From positions 1 to 35,636 of the forward strand of contig WGLX01000028.1 in assembly GCA_016125355.1 (NCBI GenBank): 35,636 nucleotides of DNA, written 5' to 3'. How positions within the stretch are numbered: position 1 is the first letter of the stretch; each line of letters starts with the position of its first letter. Below, in pieces: positions 31,180 to 35,636 of the stretch. The translations under genes were made by a program, and so were the position numbers. This stretch comes from Actinomycetales bacterium. Lineage in GTDB: Bacteria > Actinomycetota > Actinomycetes > S36-B12. The notes beneath the pieces were generated by a model. It worked only from the letters and a program-made list of their open reading frames with translations. It did not search any database and had not been told where the DNA came from.

Positions 31180-32063
31180 TAGGTCGTCTTCAGCTGGAAC
31201 TCGATGACATAGACCTCGTCGGTGACCGAGACCGGGATGTTGGCGAGGAGGTCGTAGCCGTAGAGGCCTCGCTCATTGATCTCGAAGGTCAGAGAGAAGG
31301 TGCCGTCCGCGGCCACCACCGTCTGGATGTCGCCGACCGGCTCCATCGAGCCGGAGCCGAACCGGTCGGTCGCGGCGAAACGATTGAGGGTCAGGACTGT
31401 GCCGGGCTTGATGGTGCCGCCCGCCGTGCCCTTGATCGTCACGGGCGATCCCGCGGGCGCCTTGCTGGTGCTCAACGTCGCCGTTCCGTCCCAGGCATTG
31501 GTGTTCGCCGTCTTGGTGAACCCCGCCTTGGTGAGCTGCCGGGCGGTCAGCGGCACTGCCGTCGACGAGCCGGATGACGGCGCTGGCTTGCCCGAGCCGG
31601 TGGTCGTGAACTGGAACTGGAAGCCGACGAACTCGGGATTGACGCTGTCGGTCAGGTACCCGACCGAGTAGCCGTAGGTCCCGGTCATCCCCAGCTGGAA
31701 GTGCATGGAGAAGCTGCGGTCCTTCTGCACCACGGCCGTGATGTTGAGCGGCTTCATGGTCCCGCTGCCCTGCCTGTCGCTGGGGATGAAGCGCGACATC
31801 GTCAGCAGCTGCCCCGGAGCGGTAAAGCTCGGCGCCTTGCCCGTGATGATCACGTCCTCCCACTGCGCAGCCGTGTTGGTCGGCAGGCTCACGGTGCCCG
31901 GGGCCCACCCGACCACGTTCGGCTTCTTCGGGTAACCGGCCTTGGTGAGCTGCTGCGATGTGTAGGTGATGGTGCTGTCCGCCGGTGCCGCGACCGCGGC
32001 CGGCGCTGCCATGAGTGCAAGAACTGACGCGGTAGCGATCAGTCCCCCCATTGCACGACGCAT
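31179..32063 (-). CDS. Secreted protein with two tandem copies of an unknown domain
   Basis: The 294-residue protein has a signal peptide (cleavage near AVAA-PAD) and two homologous domains at 37-152 and 176-292. Each begins QLTKAG, has a short S/T-rich strand region, an LT(M/L)xRFxxxDRxGSG motif, followed by SMEP or TMKP, and ends GxYGY...FQ. The domain is clearly duplicated, but I do not know its name. There is no membrane anchor. The ATG has AAGGA 8 nt upstream. It lies 20 nt after the GMC oxidoreductase gene and overlaps xthA by one base. Confidence 0.8.
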   Translation of the reverse strand: MRRAMGGLIATASVLALMAAPAAVAAPADSTITYTSQQLTKAGYPKKPNVVGWAPGTVSLPTNTAAQWEDVIITGKAPSFTAPGQLLTMSRFIPSDRQGSGTMKPLNITAVVQKDRSFSMHFQLGMTGTYGYSVGYLTDSVNPEFVGFQFQFTTTGSGKPAPSSGSSTAVPLTARQLTKAGFTKTANTNAWDGTATLSTSKAPAGSPVTIKGTAGGTIKPGTVLTLNRFAATDRFGSGSMEPVGDIQTVVAADGTFSLTFEINERGLYGYDLLANIPVSVTDEVYVIEFQLKTT

Positions 32064-32083
32064 GCGCAATGTCCTTCCTGCCG

Positions 32084-33592
32084 TCAGCCGACGGCGTTCC
32101 AATCGGTCTGCTCCGCCACCCGGAGCGCCTGGGCCGCAATCGTCAGCGCAGGATTCTGCGCTGCCGAAGACGGGAAGAATGCCGAGTCCACGACGAAGAG
32201 ATTCTCGTGGTCGTGGGTGCGACAGAGGCCATCCACGACGCTGGTCGACGGACTGCGACCGGCGACGGCCGTGCCGCACATGTGGCTGTTCATGGAGATG
32301 TCGAAGCGCTGCTCGAAGATCGCGGAGTACCCGGCCTTGCGCAGGGCCCGACGTGCCGTGGCGAGCAGCGCCTCATGACGGTCGTAGTTGGTGCGGCGCC
32401 AGGACACCTGGATACGGCCATCGGCGTCGACAGTGACCCGGTTGTGCACCGACGGCAGGTCCTCGCTCATGACGACGAACTCAACGCTCCGGTGCGCGAT
32501 GCGATCGAGCATCCGGCGCGGCACCCGCGTCGCATGCGACTTCATCATCGAGCCCTGGACCTTGCCGATGAGCTGCAGGCTGCCGCCGGGGTAGCCATCG
32601 CCCAGATCGTGGTACCAGTCGTTCACGGCCATGGTCTTCTGGAACACGACGTCGTTGGGACGACGCATGTCGACGGCTGCGATGTGAGTGTTGTTGTGCA
32701 CCATGTAGTTGCGACCCACCAGCCCCGAGGAGTTGGCGAGCCCCGTCGGATGGTCGTCATCGCGGCTGGCCAGCAGCAGCGCTGCGGAGTTGGCGGCCCC
32801 GGCGGAGATCACGAATGCTCCTCCGATGACCTCCAGCGGCTCACCGCCGAGATCGCCGACAAGCCGGCTCACGCGGCCGGCCCTATCCACCTCGATGCGG
32901 CTTATGCGTGCGCCGGTGAGGAGGCGGACACTGCCACCCGACACCGCAGGTCCGAGGGCGCAGGTCTCGGCGTCGGACTTGGCGCCCAGGCGGCAGGGGA
33001 AGCCATCGCACGTCTGGCAGCGGATGCACGAGCCACCGGGTCGTAGGTCCACTCCCATGCAGGTGCTCGCCGGATGCAGCCCTTCAGCGGAGAGCCGTGC
33101 CATCGTCTCGGCGATGTACGGCTCGTGGGGCAGGGGTCCGTACGGGAAGGGGGAGCTTCGCCACGGCTCGCTCGGGTCCTCACCCGTCGTCCCGTGCACG
33201 CGGTACAGCGCCTCCGCCTGGCCGTAGTAGGGCTCGAGGTCGGCGTACGTGAACGGCCACGCGGGTGAGATGCCCGAGGGGTACACGGTCTCCTCGAAGT
33301 CGCGTTCCCGGAACCGCGGAAGGCTCGCTCCGTAGACCTTCGTGTTGCCCCCCACGAAGTAGTGCACGCCGGGGTGGAACTCCTTGCCGTCGTCATCCAG
33401 CCAGGTCTCCTCCGGCTTGTAGCGACGGTCGAGGAACACCGCCTCGGGGATCCAGTTCTCGCGTTCACGGGGAAGGGGCCGGCCCCGCTCGAGGACGAGC
33501 GCACTGACGCCTCTTCTCGCCAGCCCCCAGGCCAGCGTGGCACCGCCCATGCCGCTGCCGACGATGACCACATGCGCGGATTCTGAGACCAC
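32084..33592 (-). CDS. GMC-family FAD oxidoreductase
   Basis: The 502-residue flavoprotein has the N-terminal FAD fold (VVIVGSGMGGATLAWGLARR), the GGNTKVYGASLPR loop and a cysteine-rich insert SCIRCQTCDGFPCRLGAKSD. The C-terminal SHMCGTAVAG and NPALTIAAQALRVAEQ provide the active-site His and FAD-binding end. It belongs with the glucose-methanol-choline/cholesterol-oxidase-like group; the substrate is unknown. There is no signal peptide. The cysteine cluster (four Cys in about 13 residues) could hold a metal or [Fe-S] centre. The GTG start follows TAGGTT by 6 nt. Confidence 0.88.
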   Translation of the reverse strand: MVSESAHVVIVGSGMGGATLAWGLARRGVSALVLERGRPLPRERENWIPEAVFLDRRYKPEETWLDDDGKEFHPGVHYFVGGNTKVYGASLPRFRERDFEETVYPSGISPAWPFTYADLEPYYGQAEALYRVHGTTGEDPSEPWRSSPFPYGPLPHEPYIAETMARLSAEGLHPASTCMGVDLRPGGSCIRCQTCDGFPCRLGAKSDAETCALGPAVSGGSVRLLTGARISRIEVDRAGRVSRLVGDLGGEPLEVIGGAFVISAGAANSAALLLASRDDDHPTGLANSSGLVGRNYMVHNNTHIAAVDMRRPNDVVFQKTMAVNDWYHDLGDGYPGGSLQLIGKVQGSMMKSHATRVPRRMLDRIAHRSVEFVVMSEDLPSVHNRVTVDADGRIQVSWRRTNYDRHEALLATARRALRKAGYSAIFEQRFDISMNSHMCGTAVAGRSPSTSVVDGLCRTHDHENLFVVDSAFFPSSAAQNPALTIAAQALRVAEQTDWNAVG

Positions 33593-33598
33593 GACCTG

Positions 33599-33604
33599 AA
33601 CCTA
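33599..33604 (-). promoter_or_regulatory. -10 hexamer TAGGTT, leaderless start of the GMC gene
   Basis: TAGGTT is 6 nt before the GTG at 33592 and probably drives the GMC, secreted-protein and xthA genes together. Confidence 0.6.
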
Positions 33605-33667
33605 TCTCGCCCCATGGCACTGCACCGAGTGACTTCTCGGGTCCAGCAGTGGCCCCGGCAGGCTCCC

Positions 33668-34504
33668 TCACGGCGGAGCACTGACGAAGTCGATGAGCTC
33701 CTCCACCCGGCCGAGCAGGTCTGGTTCGAGGTCGGTGTAGTCCGACACCCTCGACCGCAGTGCCTGCCAAGCGGCACCCGCGCTGTCCCCCCACCCCAGC
33801 GCCGCGCACACCCCCGCCTTCCACGACGTGCCCACCGGGACCGTCGGCCAGGACTCGATACCCGCGGAGGCGGGCTTGATGGCCTGCCAGATGTCGACAA
33901 AGGGATGGCCCACCACCAGCACATGAGGCGTCCACTCGCGCATCACGTCCGTCGCAATGCGGTGCTCCTTGCTGCCGGGGATCCAGTGGTCGACGAGCAC
34001 GCCCACCCGCCGCCCGTCGGCAGGGCGGAAGTCACGGAGGCGCTGCGGGAGAACATCGACGCCGCCGAGCTCCTCGACGACGACGCCCTCGACGCGGAGG
34101 TCGTGCCCCCACACCGTCTCCACGAGCTCGGCATCGTGCCGCCCTTCGACCCAGATCCGTGATTCGCGGGCGACCCGGGCCCTGCTCACACCGACCGCGA
34201 TGGACCCTGATGCGGACCGAGCCGGCGTCGCGGCCACGGACGGTTGCGGGCGGCGCAGGTCCACGAGCCGTCCGTCTACCAGGAAGGACGGTCCGAGGGC
34301 AAACGGCCGTCGGGCGCCGTGACGATCCTCGAGGATCACCGCCCAGCCGTCTGGGCCCTTCTGCCACCCCACCACCGAGCCGCACCACCCGGTCCGGGCG
34401 CACTCCACGACCAGGCCGGCCTCGGCATCCACGGTCGGCACCGTGGGGCTGCTCCCGCGCGGATCATCGCGCAGCACATCGGTCCCGTAACGATCTCGTC
34501 CCAC
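33668..34504 (-). CDS. DUF3097 protein
   Basis: The 278-residue protein matches the actinobacterial DUF3097 family. Features are GRDRYGTDVL at the start, a central RIWVEGRHDAELVETVWGHD, GVLVDHWIPGSKEHRIA and VVGHPFVDIWQAIKP, and a C-terminal SDYTDLEPDLLGRVEELIDF. The EGRHDAELVE and HWIPGSKE parts recall a Toprim-like nucleotide-binding fold, which is my inference. No function is known. The GTG start lies 6 nt after TAGGGT. It is divergent from the lipoprotein gene. Confidence 0.85.
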   Translation of the reverse strand: MGRDRYGTDVLRDDPRGSSPTVPTVDAEAGLVVECARTGWCGSVVGWQKGPDGWAVILEDRHGARRPFALGPSFLVDGRLVDLRRPQPSVAATPARSASGSIAVGVSRARVARESRIWVEGRHDAELVETVWGHDLRVEGVVVEELGGVDVLPQRLRDFRPADGRRVGVLVDHWIPGSKEHRIATDVMREWTPHVLVVGHPFVDIWQAIKPASAGIESWPTVPVGTSWKAGVCAALGWGDSAGAAWQALRSRVSDYTDLEPDLLGRVEELIDFVSAPP

Positions 34505-34510
34505 CGTTCG

Positions 34511-34516
34511 ACCCTA
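34511..34516 (-). promoter_or_regulatory. -10 hexamer TAGGGT, leaderless start of the DUF3097 gene
   Basis: TAGGGT is 6 nt before the GTG at 34504. Confidence 0.6.
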
Positions 34517-34587
34517 GGTGTTTCCGTCCGACATCCGGCGTCGCCACACCCCTACGATGACCGGACCATCCACGATCGGGGAATCTC

Positions 34588-35636
34588 ATGGCCATCGTCA
34601 GCAGCCGCGTCTCGCGCGTCGCCCGGCTGGTCGCCGTCGGCGCCATCGCCGCCACCGTGCTCACCGCCTGCATCAAGGTGGACGCGGACGTATCGGTGAA
34701 CCCGGATGCGACGGCTACGGGCACCTTCTCGCTCGCGCTCCAGAAGGATGCGGCCAACTTCCTCGGGATCAACGACGTCAAGACCTTCGCGGACGGCATC
34801 TCGTCCGGGGACGTCACGGGTGGCGACACCGGCCTGGGCGAGTTCAAGGACTGCACGCCGTCCGAGACCGACACGGACTTCGTCTACTCCTGCACCTTCC
34901 AGAACGCGACCTTCACGGACACGAACGGGCCGTGGACGATCACGCGGGACGGCGACCTCATCACCTTCCATATGGCGAGCCAGAGCCCCACGACGGGCCA
35001 GGACGCGAACGCCAACCTGCTGGGCGACTCCTCCCTCGGCTCGATCACGGTCAAGGTCGAGTTCCCCGGCCCGATCACGTCGATCGAGGGCAAGGGCGCG
35101 GAGAAGACGTCGGATACCTCGGCGACCATCACCAGTTCGCTCACCGACTCCGTGGACACGACGATCGTCGCGCAGTCGAGCAGCGGCTTCGCCCTGTCGT
35201 CGCTGCTGGTCATCCTCATCTTCGCCGCGATCCTGATCCTCATCATCGCCGTGGTGGTCGTCCTCATCCTCCGTCGTCGCTCGGCCGGCAATGACCTGGA
35301 TGCGGAGACTGTGGCGGCAGCCGAGGCGATCCCTGTGGCCAAGGATGCGGTCGCCCTGTCCGGAGCGGAGATGGCCGAGTTGGAGGCGCCCGCCGACCCC
35401 GAGGAGACGGCACCCGAGGAGACGGCACCCGAGGAGACCGCTCCCGAGGAGACGGCACCCGAGGAGACCGCTCCCGAGGAGACGGCACCCGAGGAGACGG
35501 CACCCGAGGAGACGGCACCCGAGGAGACGGCACCCGAGGAGACGGCACCCGAGGAGACCGCTCCCGAGGAGACGGCACCCGAGGAGACCGCTCCCGAGGA
35601 GACCGCTCCCGAGGAGACGGCACCCGAGGAGACCGC
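34588..35636 (+). CDS. LppM-like lipoprotein with C-terminal EETAP repeats, incomplete at window end
   Basis: About 349 codons are visible and the frame runs off the window. The signal has a lipobox VLTAC (Cys28). The LppM-like domain follows (about 29-195), with [20 protein letters not shown], two cysteines (Cys89 and Cys102) and an IEFPG-like strand ([15 protein letters not shown]). A transmembrane helix (about 201-228) and RRR stop-transfer come next, then an acidic cytoplasmic tail. From residue 272 the tail becomes EETAP pentapeptides. A possible -10 TACGAT lies about 30 nt upstream. Known LppM proteins bind lipids in the envelope; the function here is not established. Confidence 0.83.
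   Translation, partial: MAIVSSRVSRVARLVAVGAIAATVLTACIKVDADVSVNPDATATGTFSLALQKDAANFLGINDVKTFADGISSGDVTGGDTGLGEFKDCTPSETDTDFVYSCTFQNATFTDTNGPWTITRDGDLITFHMASQSPTTGQDANANLLGDSSLGSITVKVEFPGPITSIEGKGAEKTSDTSATITSSLTDSVDTTIVAQSSSGFALSSLLVILIFAAILILIIAVVVVLILRRRSAGNDLDAETVAAAEAIPVAKDAVALSGAEMAELEAPADPEETAPEETAPEETAPEETAPEETAPEETAPEETAPEETAPEETAPEETAPEETAPEETAPEETAPEETAPEETAPEET
35401..35636 (+). repeat. 15-bp tandem repeat encoding EETAP
   Basis: There are fifteen full units and an 11-nt partial one. Only two unit types occur: A (GAGGAGACGGCACCC) and B (GAGGAGACCGCTCCC), in the order AABABAAAAABABBAB. They differ at two synonymous bases that always change together. Confidence 0.97.

Noticed and set aside
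35401-35636. Regular repeats that might suggest a CRISPR array
   Set aside because: Units are contiguous 15-bp codon repeats without spacers, in frame with the lipoprotein.

Overview
The window is high-GC DNA with tightly packed genes, many start/stop overlaps and frequent GTG starts. Its gene set is typical of Actinomycetota (class Actinomycetia): a WhiB1-type Wbl protein, the PdtaS histidine kinase, SigR/RsrA, an anti-sigma/SigB-family sigma pair, nickel superoxide dismutase with its SodX protease, and the fused F420 gene fbiC. From memory of the families, the order whiB1 - pdtaS - small biotinyl protein - rsrA - sigR - SRAP - aroA - rsgA follows Mycobacterium tuberculosis Rv3219-Rv3228, and the sigma/anti-sigma pair beside whiB resembles the Streptomyces sigH locus. 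I cannot place the organism below class.

Layout. 1-1673 (minus): a DUF222/13E12-family gene cut by the window edge, with a perfect LexA box lying on its start codon, and a zinc-independent MDR oxidoreductase. 1683-2976: sodX and a DUF3291 gene diverge from sodN, which ends in a strong terminator. 3162-4722: a secreted protein of unknown function, a small unknown protein and a GNAT. 4719-7286: anti-sigma factor and sigma factor, a membrane protein, and a lipid kinase. 7287-9345: a long regulatory leader, whiB1, and pdtaS. 9393-12425: a two-gene urease (ureC and fused ureAB) without accessory genes, plus a GNAT, placed inside the otherwise conserved block. 12469-15084: biotinyl-attachment protein, rsrA, sigR, an alpha/beta hydrolase and an SRAP protein. 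15124-18309: a His-rich membrane protein and a copper-handling set (PCuAC, Dyp peroxidase, CopC). These run by stop/start overlaps into aroA and rsgA (18306-20638). 20645-22447: a DUF2231 membrane protein, hisN and a CBS protein. 22451-26124 (minus): fbiC translationally coupled to a cytochrome P450. 26194-26564: a free-standing 55-residue gene with its own promoter, operator-like repeats and terminator. 26735-29527: two adjacent repeat-rich surface proteins and a terminator. 29599-34504: a LuxR-type regulator, xthA, a duplicated-domain secreted protein, a GMC oxidoreductase and DUF3097. 34588-end: an LppM-like lipoprotein running into a pentapeptide tandem repeat cut by the window edge.

Themes. 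(1) At least twelve genes have a TAnnnT hexamer exactly 6-7 nt before an ATG or GTG, which implies widespread leaderless transcription. (2) Redox and stress control is concentrated here (SodN, WhiB1, SigR/RsrA, SigB-type sigma, LexA box, SRAP, XthA). (3) Two nickel enzymes and a copper set imply active metal trafficking. No transposon, phage, tRNA, rRNA or CRISPR array was seen. The best candidates for undescribed biology are the 55-residue stand-alone gene, the surface-protein pair with its structured leader, the fbiC-P450 coupling, and the accessory-less urease.
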